Shown: positions 13,224 through 25,439 of the stretch, piece by piece | How the letters are laid out: every line of letters starts with the position of its first letter | Numbering within the stretch: the stretch's first letter is position 1 | Source: Vespula vulgaris | Taxonomy: Eukaryota > Arthropoda > Insecta > Hymenoptera > Vespidae | Direction of reading: 5' to 3' | DNA length: 64,000 nucleotides | Assembly: GCF_905475345.1 (NCBI RefSeq) | Contig: NC_066600.1 | Span: forward strand, 4,947,001 to 5,011,000 | Position numbers and translations under genes: made by a program | Notes under the pieces: generated by a model | Databases searched by the model: none | What the model was told of the DNA's origin: nothing | Seen by the model: the letters and a program-made list of their open reading frames with translations, nothing else

Positions 13224-14020
13224 TATTCGGCTTAACTATTTTTCTATCAAGTTTTTAAATGTTATTGAGATAATCAGTAAAAATAAATCGGACGTAAAAT
13301 ATTTTCGTTTTGTTTTGAATGTAACTTCTTGCAAATCTAATTTCTTACAAGCGCATAAATTGTCCAGAAATATACACATATACACGTATATAATACTTTC
13401 TTTTTGTCACTTTTGTGTAAATAAAATAAAAGCAAAGAAAATGTACAAAAGAACAGATTTACATTAGCGTAAGTATACTAAGGTGATTTTTAAATCTTTT
13501 TCTTACTGAACCTTCTCTTCTGACTTTTATCTTTTATCTCAAATGCATAATTCAAGAAAAGCAGGATACAACTATTGGTTAACTTCGTGACGAGTAGCTT
13601 TCGACGGGAACAAATCTTCGAAAAAATAAATATTTTAGATTGAAATAAATGCTATTTTAACATGTAATGTGAATAAAATTTATTTTCAAGGACGAAGATT
13701 CTATTGATTGCCTTTTTTTTCTTTCTGACAACAAAAATTCGCAAAATATATGAAATAACATTGAAAAATGTCGAATGATGAATCAATAAATAAAAATTGA
13801 TTTGAAAAACGGCCGGATCTCAAATTGTTAAAAAACTGTAAAAAAAAAAAATAAAAGATTGTGGTTTGACAGAGAAATCTCAGAATTGACTGATTAAAAT
13901 TAAATACATTTTATGCAACTCATCCAAGCTTATTTCAATCCATTATGTATGATATACGTTAATATATGCTTAACACGTATACTAAATTGCAAATCACGAA
14001 ATAAATTTCATTGAGTAGTT

Positions 14021-14021
<1 letters not shown>

Positions 14022-14055
<34 letters not shown>
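14022..14055. repeat. CA microsatellite
   Basis: Perfect or near-perfect AC dinucleotide run in the intergenic stretch left of the Rab gene. Confidence 0.9.
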
Positions 14056-14056
<1 letters not shown>

Positions 14057-14198
14057 TCTTTAAAGAATGGAGGAGGCCACGATTGATCAAAGAAATAAAG
14101 AGATTCGATGATGGATGTCGAGCTTTCTTAGTCATGTGACATGTTGTCTTTTTGTTATTATCATTCCTTTCGCATTCATTATCTAGGCCGTAACTACT

Positions 14199-14204
<6 letters not shown>

Positions 14205-14247
<43 letters not shown>

Positions 14248-14440
14248 CCCTCTCTCCCTAATCTATCTTTATCTATCATTTTATCTTTGTCGTTTCATCC
14301 ATCTTTTTCTACTTTGCACGCTCTCTCTCTCTACTCCCCCCAATCTATCTTTATCTATCATTTTATCTTTGTCGTTTCATCCATCTCTTTCTACTTAGCG
14401 CTCTCTCTCTTTCTCTCTCTCCCCCTCTCTCTCTGTCACC
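14205..14440. repeat. CT microsatellites carrying an 82-base tandem duplication
   Basis: A CT run (14205-14244) is followed by two copies of a unit containing AATCTATCTTTATCTATC. The copies start at 14260 and 14342, a spacing of 82 bases, and are almost identical over about 55 bases. A further CT run ends at about 14436. The near-identity points to a recent duplication. Confidence 0.8.
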
Positions 14441-14779
14441 TTGCTCAGACAATCACCACCTGTCGGAATGCATCGTGTTGAGTTTACTTACGAAAGAAAT
14501 GATTCGACTTCCAATCAATGTTGTTGACTTTTAATAAATTGCTTCTCTTTCTTGATTTTCACAAAATATTCAATCACCATGTAACTCTCCTCTTCTTTTC
14601 TCTGATTTGTTCTTTTTCTTTCCTTTTTCTCTTTTCTGTAGAGACGATACTGTACCAAGGAAATACTGTCGGCCAAAAATTCACATAGTCAATGAATTCT
14701 AGAATCACGTACGAAAGGACGAATAACGTGATGCTGTATATAAAAAATATAAAAGAGAAGAAAAATTTAATCTTGCTCT

Positions 14780-15340
14780 CTCGTTTGAAGTTGATTTAAC
14801 GATGGATCCTCTACGAAAAATTTGATCACGATTCGACCGACCGACCTATTGGAGCTACTCTTTTTTGAGACTGAAAAATTAGACCGATAAGAGTAGCGTG
14901 ATATTACTGTCTGTCTGTGTGCGTGCGTCCAAGAGAGAATATGTAACAGGAGGCAAGAGAAAAGAATTTCAGTTACGACGAACGACGATCGACAATGATG
15001 GCAAATCGAGCGTGTCACGGTCGGAAGGTTGTCGAAGGTTGCCGAGCGTGTGGTTCTTACTTTCGAGATACTGAATTTACAAGCCAACACACAACACCAG
15101 ATTTTAAGCTCGCTTCACTCGCACGTTTTAAAATTCTCGTAAACGATAACTGCCATTAGTTCCTTCTTCCTCTTCTTCTTCTTCAACGTGGGAAGAAGAA
15201 GCAATACTAGTTCGGTTTAGTTCGGTTTTTACACTCGATAGTTCGTCTTGGATATTACCGGAAGTAACGAAAGTATTCGCATGAACGCGCGCCTCATTTA
15301 AAACTTTTCGAATAATTCTATTTAGGCATGACATCTTTCA
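14780..15340. other. CpG-containing block beside the Rab gene
   Basis: This 560-base block is richer in G, C and CpG than its surroundings and includes a TTC/TTCC repeat at about 15162-15187. Short open frames exist on both strands (for example minus 15334-15128), but none shows a recognised domain or joins in phase to the Rab exons. It resembles the block at 8560 in having CT/GA repeats nearby, so it may be a promoter for an unseen transcript. Confidence 0.3.
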
Positions 15341-15452
15341 TTTAATCGAATTGTATAATCAAACCGAATCAATACATACTTGATAATTCGTAATATTTTA
15401 TAACATATAATGTATTTCACCAATCATTTGTAATTCTTGGAGATTAATATAT

Positions 15453-16741
15453 TTATATGGAACAATCAAAACATTTCGGAACAATCTTTTTCTTTTTTTC
15501 TCCGTTTTCCTTAGATTTATTCTTCAATGCTATGAAAGAAAAATATTGAAATACGCATTAAGTTAAATGATCAAAATTAATGATCGATAGATCATTAAGG
15601 TTATGAAAATATAACCTACTTATTAGATCCGAGCCGATATTCATTGGTACTGTTTCGTTAATTTCTAATTCTCGTAAAACCATCGCATTAAAGCATAAAC
15701 TAGCGACCCTTGCAAATAATTCTGCCACTCCGTCTCCTGTTCTTGCTGAAACTGTCCAATATTCGGCTCTCATTCGTTCTGCTACATCTATTGCTCGATT
15801 TTCGATTACCTTGTATACTTGATTCGACTGAAGAGATAATGGAAATATGTTTGATTTTTTCTAAGTCTAAATTAACATACATACATTTTTCTTAAATTAA
15901 ATTTATACTATTTTCTTACCAGTAAATCTCTTTTCGTACCGACTAGAAAAACATGACAAGGATTAGTGTTGCTTTTATATGCTTCCATTAGCCATTGTTG
16001 ACAATGTACCAAAGTCATTAGATTTCCCACATCAAAGACAATTATTATCGCTATATTAATGCAAACGAATTGAATTATTTTCGTGATGATAGAAAATTGA
16101 TAACAATTAAATTTTTCTATATAACAAATTTACCATTAGCCGCTCGATAATAAGAAGCAGCGATACATTTGAAACGTTCTTGTCCAGCCGTATCCCATCT
16201 GAAAGTATAATTACGTTTCAACAGCACGATACTATGAGATTGTCTCACGAAAAAAGTTTGAAAGTATTTCAAAGATCGACTTACATCTGCAAGTGAAATG
16301 GTACGCCAAGAAGATCGAACCTTTCGACTTCGAAATCTACTCCGATAGTCGCTTTGTAGTTATTATCAAAGAGTTTGTGACAAAATCTGAAAGACGAAGA
16401 CAGAATTTTTATACCATTTAAATTAATAAATAATTTCATTTCAATTGTACCGATTTACTAATGACGTTTTCCCGACTGCTACGTCCCCGATAACGATCAC
16501 CTTCGATATTCGAAGGGTAAGAGATTTTTCTGCACAAGTTCGTTTAACGACATCGTCAAAATCTCTTTCATAATAAGGAGTTATCGCAGAAGAAAATGGG
16601 GGTGGCCATTTTTTAATCTGTCGATAATTATATAATTTTTATTCAGGCATATAAATTAATAAATATAATAACGTATACCTGTCGTTCCTCGTGAGCGTTA
16701 GTTTTCATTATTTTAAATACGGCAGAACGTGTTTCTAACAT
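15453..16741 (-). CDS. Rab34: Rab34/Rab36-family small GTPase (7 exons, 270 aa)
   Basis: Membrane-traffic GTPase; vertebrate Rab34 acts at the Golgi and lysosomes and in cilium formation. Exons: 16741-16679, 16617-16451, 16386-16285, 16198-16134, 16050-15920, 15827-15620, 15529-15453, totalling 813 bases with all phases matching. The P-loop GDVAVGKT is at 65-72 and WDTAGQERF starts at 112. The guanine-specificity motif is TKRD at 171-174 and the G5 SAR is at 203-205. FCHKLFDNNYKATIGVDFE and the FKCIA segment after WDTAGQE are typical of Rab34/36. The roughly 58-residue extension before the G domain also fits. The last exon gives a lysine-rich tail ending KCFDCSI, not the usual CC or CXC. The last two exon borders are the least certain. 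Confidence 0.9.
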
Positions 16742-16933
16742 CGTGTTCGATGAAATATATTTAACTGATTTTCACTAGATTTATAAAATAATTAATTTGT
16801 CGGTTAACAATGAAAACGCTGTTTTTTTAACGATATACTAACGCACTGTTATAATTTTTATATTTATGAGGAATGGTAACATTTCTGATAATCCAAAGGT
16901 CTTAAAGAGTACTGCGCTAAAACATAAACATTG

Positions 16934-16947
16934 GTTGCTGTGACAGG
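16934..16947 (+). promoter_or_regulatory. Candidate degenerate X-box (RFX site) upstream of the Rab gene
   Basis: GTTGCTGTGACAGG lies about 190 bases upstream of the Rab ATG. The first half matches the RFX X-box half-site RYYNYY. The second half matches only partly. RFX factors control ciliary genes, and Rab34 has ciliary roles in vertebrates, which is the only reason to note it. Confidence 0.25.
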
Positions 16948-18742
16948 TGTTTCCTCCGTCATACTTGGGTGCATATTAGTATTATAGTATTAATAGTATT
17001 GTAGTATGTTCTTAGAATTATTACGTTTTGTAAAAAAAGTCCAAATGTAATACGTTATATTTTACCTCGCAAAATTTTTTATATGTTAATGACAAATAAA
17101 GCTACGAATAATCTCGTTTTTTTTTCTACTGTAATCAAATTTATTATTAAACTCATTATTCTTTACTTTAAAATATAATTTATTGTCTGAATATTTTAAG
17201 CTGATTATTATACACAGACACGTGCGCGCGCGCGAAGAATTTAATACTGCTAAATATAACGAATTTTGTTATTGTCAAATATAATGATATGTAACTGATT
17301 ATATTGAATACATCATTAATAAGTAATTCTTTTATTTCATATTTTATTTTTTTTATTATATTAAAAGAGATAAAAAGGATATTTATACAAGCCCTAAAAA
17401 TTCTTAAAATTTTGTTTATGATGTTCTCTATGAGAACTGTTAATGCAGTTTTCATAGTTCCAAGGCGTTCGTTTCCAATTAAATGTATCGGCCTTTTTAT
17501 CGATACAGTTCCCTAATCAAAACCTATAAAAAAAAGCAGGTAGATTTAAAAATTGAATATGTACTATTATTTTTCTTTAAAATATATTCTATAATATATA
17601 CGAATTAATAAATACGATTACAGCGATAAAAGCATGTTTTTAAATTCTATGCATTTTAAAAGCATAGAAAAATTATATTTTACATAATATATTAGAAAGC
17701 TTATTAATTTAATTTATAAAAAAGACATAGTACCATAAGAGATGTTTATATTTGACAAAAATATTTATTGTTTCTTATTGTAAACATTTATCATATCGTA
17801 TTTTTCTTACTTATTCTTTTAGCGAATAAAACTGCAAAGCAGGACAGAAAAAAAAATGGAGAAGACGTCAGCAACTGTGCCTTTTGTTACAAAAATAACG
17901 AAGACATTTAAATGCCAATTACTATTGCAAAAAAACCATGAAGTACTAAAGTTGTAAATTTTATAAAATCCGCAGTTTTGTAGCCAAAGTAAATACACTT
18001 ATAAAGGAACACAGAAAGAAGGCGTTTAATTCGTGATTACAATGCTTTTGATGTTAATGCCAATAAAATTGGCATTGTATTAATATATTTATCGATTATT
18101 ATAAAATATCAAAAACTGTATCTATCAATATTAAAATCAATAGAGTTTATGATCATATTTTATTAAAACGAGTCCTGATTTCTGTTTCATATTTCTAATA
18201 ATTGGTATAAAATTATTCAATGTTTCAAAGCATTTGAAATGTAATATAAAAGAAAATTATTTATATTTCATTTATAAACAAAAGAAATTTGGAAATAATA
18301 TCATAAAAGTATGTGTATTTATATTGAAATAATATTAATTTCTTCTTTGTAAATTTCGACTAGATTATATATATATATAAGAATACATATATATTACGTA
18401 TGTAATAAGTAGACTCTACTAGTATGTTAATGTCACTGCATATTCTTTCAGTATGGGACTTTGACAATATTTATGTATTTTGAAAATGTGGTTTTTATTT
18501 TGCACATCTTGCACATATATTCAGTATGTTTCACTTAATGGACATATGCATCAATATATTCGATATTCAGTGTATATATGATAACAAATTATCTTGGAAT
18601 ATGCTGATGTCCTTGTACATACGTGTACCCAAATTAAGGAAAAGTTATTTAAAATATTGTTTTTCCTGCATACTTTGTTATTTAAAATAGTTTTTTCTGC
18701 ATATTTTATGTACTTACTTACTATTTCCTTAGTACGATATAT
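16948..18742. other. Intergenic DNA between the Rab and Prp16 genes
   Basis: No gene recognised. It contains a short CG-alternating run after ACACAGACACG at about 17213-17233 and a TA run at 18368-18380. Short open frames are AT-driven, and two overlap each other on opposite strands at 17180-17516. Confidence 0.5.
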
Positions 18743-18748
18743 TTTATT
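18743..18748 (-). terminator. Candidate polyadenylation signal of the Prp16 gene
   Basis: AATAAA on the minus strand, about 80 bases past the stop codon at 18828. Confidence 0.45.
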
Positions 18749-18827
18749 TGTATAAACATATACAGTTTAAAAACAAATGAATATTTATATTTCAATACTT
18801 ATATAAGCGTCACACGTTACAATTCAT

Positions 18828-21800
18828 TTACAATCCTAGACGTCCAGGAGTTTTACGATATGGTGCTGGCGTACCTGGTTCTCTGATACCCGGTGTAAGA
18901 ATCTCTTTTCTTAAAAAGAAAAAAGTAAATAAATAAATGAAAAGAGAAGTTAATTGATAAATATACTTAATAGTAAACCTACCTTTTAACAGAAGCTTGT
19001 TCACGTTCTAGTTGTTCTTGCGCTCTTGCTTTCATTTCCTCTTCTGCTTCTTTCATTTGACCCTCCATTTCATGAAGATGTTGCATTGCTTGTCGTCGCT
19101 TTGCACGACCACTTCGTCCTGTTTCTTTCACACTAAAGAACATAGGACCTAGTTCGGCTAACCAATGTCCATCGACCGCAGTTACACATTGCATATATTC
19201 TTTTGCAGTCATTACTAGTTCGTGATAAACGACATAGTCAGGTGTAAAACCCATGCCAAATAAAGCTGAAGTAGGATGAAGATGGCAGGGCATTCCAGTA
19301 CGACAATTAACATATTCGCCGATACCCTTTAATCGAGCTGCCTGATGGAAATACGCGGAACATATGCATTTCCGTACTATATCCCAATCAGTACCACAAC
19401 TAACAACTTCCATTTTTTGCTGCTTTAAAATTTCTTCCAGTTGCTGGCGCACTTCTCTGACTTTGCGTATAGCTTTTGCATGTATAAAATGATCGTTACA
19501 CCATGAAGTAGAATATCCATTAGTTTTCCACTGATTATATACATTGAGATATGTCAAGTGATCTGATTCTGGAATCTGAAATTTTTCTCTTGCTGAATCA
19601 GAATCTTCCTCTCGACCTTTCGGTCGATAAAATATTGAAGGTACTGATAACATAGAAACTGTAATAATCACAAAAATAAATTATTGTTAAACTTGTAGCA
19701 CATAAAAATTGAGAGCATATTAATAAGATTCAAATTAAAATATACCTATAATTAAAATATCTGCAGTACAACCAAGCTGAGAAGCAACTATTAGCATTTG
19801 ACATTGTGGAGGATCCAAGGGAAATTCTGCCATTTGACGTCCTAAAGGTGTTAACCGTCCTGTATGATCAAGAGCACCCAATATCCATAACTGATATAAA
19901 GAATTAAGTATATTGTCTTGTGGCGGGGGATCCATAAAATGGAAAGCAAGTAAATCTTGAACTCCTAATGATTTCAGAAGCAATACGGTATTGGCTAAAT
20001 TTGTACGCTGAATTTCTGGCACTCCTGTTGCCAGTAGTTCATCTAAATATTGTCTACGTGTATACAATCTGTAACAGTAACCAGGTCCAGTACGACCAGC
20101 TCTTCCAGCACGTTGATCAGCATTAGCTCTTGAAACAGGATATACTTGAAGAGCATCCATACCAATTCGTGGATTATATACTTTCAGTTTACAATATCCT
20201 GAATCAACGACAAATACAATTCCATCTACTGTCAAAGATGTTTCTGCTATATTGGTTGCAACAACACATTTACGTAATCCACCTTCCGAACGTTGGAAAA
20301 TTTTAGCTTGTAAATCTGACGGCAATTGAGAATATATTGGTAAAATTGAAAGTGGAGGAGCTGATTCTATTTCAGCCAATCTTTCTTTCAATGCTTCACA
20401 CGTGACTTCGATGTCTTCTTGACCAGGCATGAATACCAAAATATCTCCACTTCGTGGTTGTAAATGAATTTGCAAAACTTGTTTCACAGCAGCGTCTACA
20501 TAATCTTCAACTGGATTTTTTGCATGCAAAATCTCAACAGGAAACGTTCGACCAGGAATCTGAAATGTTGCTGCATTTCCAAAAAACGCAGAAAATTTAC
20601 TTGAATCCATTGTCGCTGAAGTTACAATCAGTTTTAAATCATGTCTCCTTGCAACAACCTGCAAGATAATTAGCTATAAAATAGCAGCAAATGAATATTA
20701 TACAAAGATAAAATACTTTTTAAAGTATGTAAACATTACCTCTCTAAGTAAACCAAACAAAACATCAGTAGAAAGAGATCGTTCATGAGCTTCATCCATA
20801 ATTATCACACTATATCGATCTAAATCACCTTCTCGCAAGCTTTCTCTTAACAAAATACCATCCGTCATATATTTTATAACAGTCTGTAAAAATAAACGGT
20901 TATAATAAGTTCTCAAAATCTTTTTCATACTCAAAAAAGTATCTAATGTTCTGTAGAATTAATTACATCTTTGGATGTGCAATCCTCGAAACGAATCGCG
21001 TAACCAACTTTTTCTCCTAATGCTGTAGCCATTTCATCGGATACTCTTTTGGCAACTGACATAGCAGCTACTCTTCTGGGACATGTACAACCGATTATTC
21101 CATAACAACTATAGCCATCCTCATGAAGGTATTGTGTTAATTGAGTAGTTTTACCACTTCCAGTTTCTCCCACTATTACAACTACACTATTTTCTCTAAT
21201 AACATTTAAAAGTTCCTGTCTTACAGCAAATACAGGAAGACTTCTTCTTTGATGTTGTATAGATCGGTGTTTTGCTTCTCCAGTAATCTCACCAGCACCT
21301 ATATGTCTTGCATATTTCTGACCAGCTTTAAAATCCGTTTCCTGACCAGGAAGTTCTTTATCCTCTTTTCTTCTGTCACGTACACCCATAATGTTACCTA
21401 TATGTGTTCCAGCCAACTCCCAATGTTTTTTTTGTGCTCTACGACGTTCTTTTTGTTCACGGTATGCTCGTACTAATGCAGAGCCTTTTCTTGCTACAAG
21501 TGCCATATCAGAAGTAGGATCACGCACAGGTACAACAGGCTCTGGCTGCTTGGTGAATACGATTCGCCCTGATTAATGTATTATTTCGTTATATTGTATT
21601 TTATGTATAGTAATTGACATAAAAATAATATCTTTAAAAACAAGAATAACTTACCATCTAAAAATGGAGGTACTACATTATGAACTAGAAGATGAACTCT
21701 TCCTTCTGCTTCATCATCTGGATCATCATCATGATCTAAGGAACTTACAACACCTGAAGTTAACATTCTATTTCTTTCCCATAATTCATTATCTTTGTTT

Positions 21801-23850
21801 ATTTGCCTCTGCTGAGCTGAAACTCGTTTCTGTCTCTTTGCTTCTAATTCCATTTCCTTTTTTTGAGTATATTCTTCTGATACATCGGCAAAAGCATAGT
21901 TTTCTCCATCATCCAATGCATACCATTCTCTATCAAGCCTATACATAAAAAAAATATTTCTTTAAAAGCGCTTCTGTAACCTTGTAGGTACTACATTACT
22001 ATATAATTTCTCACTAAATGAGAAACTTTAAGACAAAAAAAAACAGTATATTGTTTTTCTTTTCTATCTCGCATTGGAAGTTGTATACATTAATGTTACA
22101 ATTTGGGAATGTTTCCAAATATTTTTATTTGCATTCGTTTATTCAAAGATACTTTAATAACAATATTAACGCTAAAATTACAGATACTTCTTGTATACTT
22201 GTTCCTACCATACTCAGTCAAAATGACCAATTCTTAAAAAGAAGTTATTGTTTTTATAATTCAACGTAGATAATAGTCAATCTGTTACTGAATGAATTAA
22301 CAAATAAAAATACATTGTATGCATATTTTAAGAAAATTTTGCGAAAAAGTTTGATGGTAATGTAATAACGTTTAAATATGTGAAAGTTGTACAAAAATTT
22401 GAAAACGGTCAATTTGACAGATAATGGTAGGTTTAATGTTAACCATTTGTGCTGGAATGACGTGTTATACTTGTTGACATTTGACTTGTGTAAAAATATA
22501 AACTTGTAAAAATATAAAATGTAATGAGCTGGTGTATCAAATATATATACTTTATAACCAAGTTAGTACAAAGAAATAGAAAATAAATTTATTAGTATAG
22601 TGAAAAGTAAAATTTTTGTCCAAATTCAAAATTGAAAAGCAACAAGGATATTGTTCAACCAGATTTAAAAAGAAATCACAAGATTAGCAAGGATGAGAAA
22701 AGTAATAGCAATTACAGCAGTTTTATTCTCTTTTTTTGTAAAAAATGTAGTGCTGATTGATGAAGATAAAAATAATAATAAGAACAATGATACAGTTTCA
22801 GATATACTTTAGGGAATAGAGCCAATTGACCGAAATATTTTGTAAAAGTAATTTCAAATTAGTTCACTGTAAATTTAATTGAATGCATTTGTCATATGAT
22901 TGCTAAGAGATTCCTAGCATAAGTGGTTGGTATCACCAGAAGTCACATCTCTGATATTTCTTGTCTTAATACATTAATATCGTTAATATGCATTTTATAG
23001 TAGAGCTGTCTGCACAGTGATGCAGCTTTATGGTCAGGTCAACCTCAGCAAAAAAAATTAGAAAAAAAAATGAAATAATTAAATAAGAATTACCTTTGCT
23101 GTTCTTCCTCCCATAATTCTTTTTCTTCCCCGTCTATCATTGGTGTTGTACCAGAAGGTCTATAATCCTTGTTCCAAGAATTATATTTATATGAAGGTGT
23201 AAATTCACTTCTGACGCTCTCACGACCATCTCTAGAAGCATAAAGGTTTGGCGTAGGATGATCCCAACTTGATTTTCTTGGTTCTTCATCCTCATCGTCA
23301 TCCCAATTACTTTTGGATATAGGATCCTATCAATAATGATAATTATTATTTCAAATTCTATTATTTATATTCTATAAATATCAACGATAAAACTTACTTT
23401 GGTCCTAAATTTAGGTGTTTGAGGTTCATCCTTAAATCTAAGAGGAGTTTGTCTTATACTATCTCTACTTCGACTACGTTCTTTATCCCTGTCTTTTCTT
23501 CTATCTCTATCACGATCATGATACCTCGAATGCTTTTCTTGTGCACTTAATCTTTGATGTTTGAGTCTTGTTTCCAATCTTTTTTGTGCCTCAGAATTTA
23601 CTCCACCTGTATGAGTAGGTGTTTCTTCTTCATGAGATCTGTATTTTCTTTCTTTTGTATCTAATCTAGATTTGGATTCTGTAGGTTCTTGTGAGTTTTC
23701 TCGCCGTTTTCTTTCTGCGAGTTTATCCAAGCCCAAAATAGATGATTGAGGCTTTTTAAACGTGTGATCAGAAACTTTCTTACGAATAATTAAGCCACCA
23801 GGTTTATTGTCAGATCCTTCTAACCTATATAAATTCGAATCCTCCGACAT
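18828..23850 (-). CDS. Prp16: Pre-mRNA-splicing ATP-dependent RNA helicase PRP16/DHX38 (8 exons, 1128 aa)
   Basis: Nuclear DEAH-box helicase that remodels the spliceosome after the first catalytic step. Exons: 23850-23398, 23326-23094, 21938-21655, 21568-20967, 20883-20740, 20658-19746, 19658-18983, 18909-18828; 3387 bases, all phases consistent. The N-terminal third is charged and disordered, with an Arg/Asp/Ser-rich stretch. Walker A GETGSGKT is at 457-464, DEAH at 554-557, SAT at 586-588 and motif VI QRAGRAGRTG at 754-763. Winged-helix, ratchet and OB-fold sequence follows (for example SMLSVPSIFYRPKGREE and GMPCHLHPTSALFGMGF). Motif Ia reads TCPRR at 485-489, where the family has TQPRR. 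Human DHX38 is about 100 residues longer, mainly at the N-terminus. The intron 21939-23093 is the longest. Identity is very secure. Confidence 0.97.
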
Positions 23851-25435
23851 AGCTTTTACTTTTTATTTTAAAACTCTTATATGTATTTTTATGATGTTTG
23901 TTTTTGTAGGATTTTCATATCTTATTACAATGATATATATATGTGTGTGTGTGTATGCAATAAAATGTGTTTTTTATTATATTTGAGTTTAATTTAAAAA
24001 ATTTTGTTCAACTTTAGAATACAATAGCAACGTAAGACATTGACTACACACTACGAAAAATATCAATCGTTAACTTTTTAAAACGATCGTTAGGGACGAT
24101 GGCGCTATCATCGGACTCCTTGTTTCCAATGGTATGATGATCATACTTTCATCTAGGTGACTTACCTAGGTATTTTTTTTAAAAGAACGAATAATTATTG
24201 AAATTTAATATTAAATGATAAATCTTAAAAAAAAAATATATTTTTCATATAAATTTTATTTATTGACTTAAACATATTAATTATTTAGTCTTAGTTATTA
24301 GGACTTATCAATTTTCTAATCCGATTTCATTAATAACAATATTCATTATAACAATTATAAGTATTAAATATACGTATGATTTAAAAAAATTATAATATTT
24401 TTTTTTTTGTTGATGTATTATAATAAATCAACAGATAACTGATAACAATTTATGTCAGTTTTAATAACTTAAAGCACGATTTACAACTATGTACGCTTGT
24501 ATAAACGCTTGTTGATAAGTGTTATTACGTAGATATAAAATATACATATTTATTGAATGGTACAAATAAATTCGGTTGCAAATATAAAAAATATGTTCTA
24601 ATTCTAGAATAAAAATATTTGATAATGAATGAACTTATTTATGAACCAGCATATGTATATGTATGTGATTATGGTGGTTAATTTGTTTAATTTTATTTTT
24701 TATGAATTTATTATTATGCGATAAATTATAAAATCCTTGATAGTTTTATCGTTTAAAAGTTAAGTAATAATATTTCTGAATCTAATAAAGTGTGTGTGTG
24801 TATTTTTCATAATAATGATATGTATTCTTATGACTTAGAAATTATTATTTTATTCAATAAACTTATCTGATCGTTAAGATAATTTCGCGCGTATATCATT
24901 ATATATAGTTTATAATTATAATCTATAGATAATAAATTATAATATCTTGTTGTTATTTTTATAGGTCAATTGTAATATATGTTATTTATGTATGGTGGAA
25001 AATGTAATAATTCTCAATAATTTAAATTAATTATTGTAGAAATAATTATAAATTCATTTATGAATAATAAATAAAAAAATAGTTTTTTTTTTAAATAAAC
25101 GTTAATTTTTAAACTTAAACTTTAGTTTTTTGTAGTTAGTTTTTAAATAAACTTTTATCATATTTTATTTCTCATTAAAGAAATTAGTAGAAAAGAATTA
25201 ATATTTCCTATTCTTTCAGGCAATATTTCATTTCCGAAGACCAAATTAGACAATCTAAATATCTTTCTATAAAACAAAATAAAACAAACTACCTTTATTT
25301 TCATTCCAAAATGCAGTAAAATGTAATAATACATTTCTGAATCGACTTCTTTTTCTATGCTTTAGTGGATATATTAAATAAGAATAATAATTTGTGAAAG
25401 AATAAAAGTCTATTGCAATGATAGAAACTTAATTA
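23851..25435. other. Upstream and intergenic DNA right of the Prp16 gene
   Basis: The first 300 bases include a less AT-rich patch at about 24060-24140 (CGATGGCGCTATCATCGG) that may belong to the Prp16 promoter, and a TG run at 23939-23955. Beyond that the sequence is A/T-rich, with no gene or recognised repeat. Confidence 0.45.
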
Positions 25436-25439
25436 GAAG

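Noticed and set aside
14019..14279. Minus-strand frame with Arg-Glu and Cys-Val repeats
   Set aside because: It is made by CA and CT microsatellites.
15128..15334. Minus-strand frame considered as an alternative last exon of the Rab gene
   Set aside because: It does not join in phase to the preceding Rab exon (an early stop results), and the exon at 15453-15529 joins in phase.
20454..20669. Plus-strand frame inside Prp16
   Set aside because: Antisense shadow of a helicase exon. The same holds for the plus-strand frames at 21249-21576 and 21664-21948.
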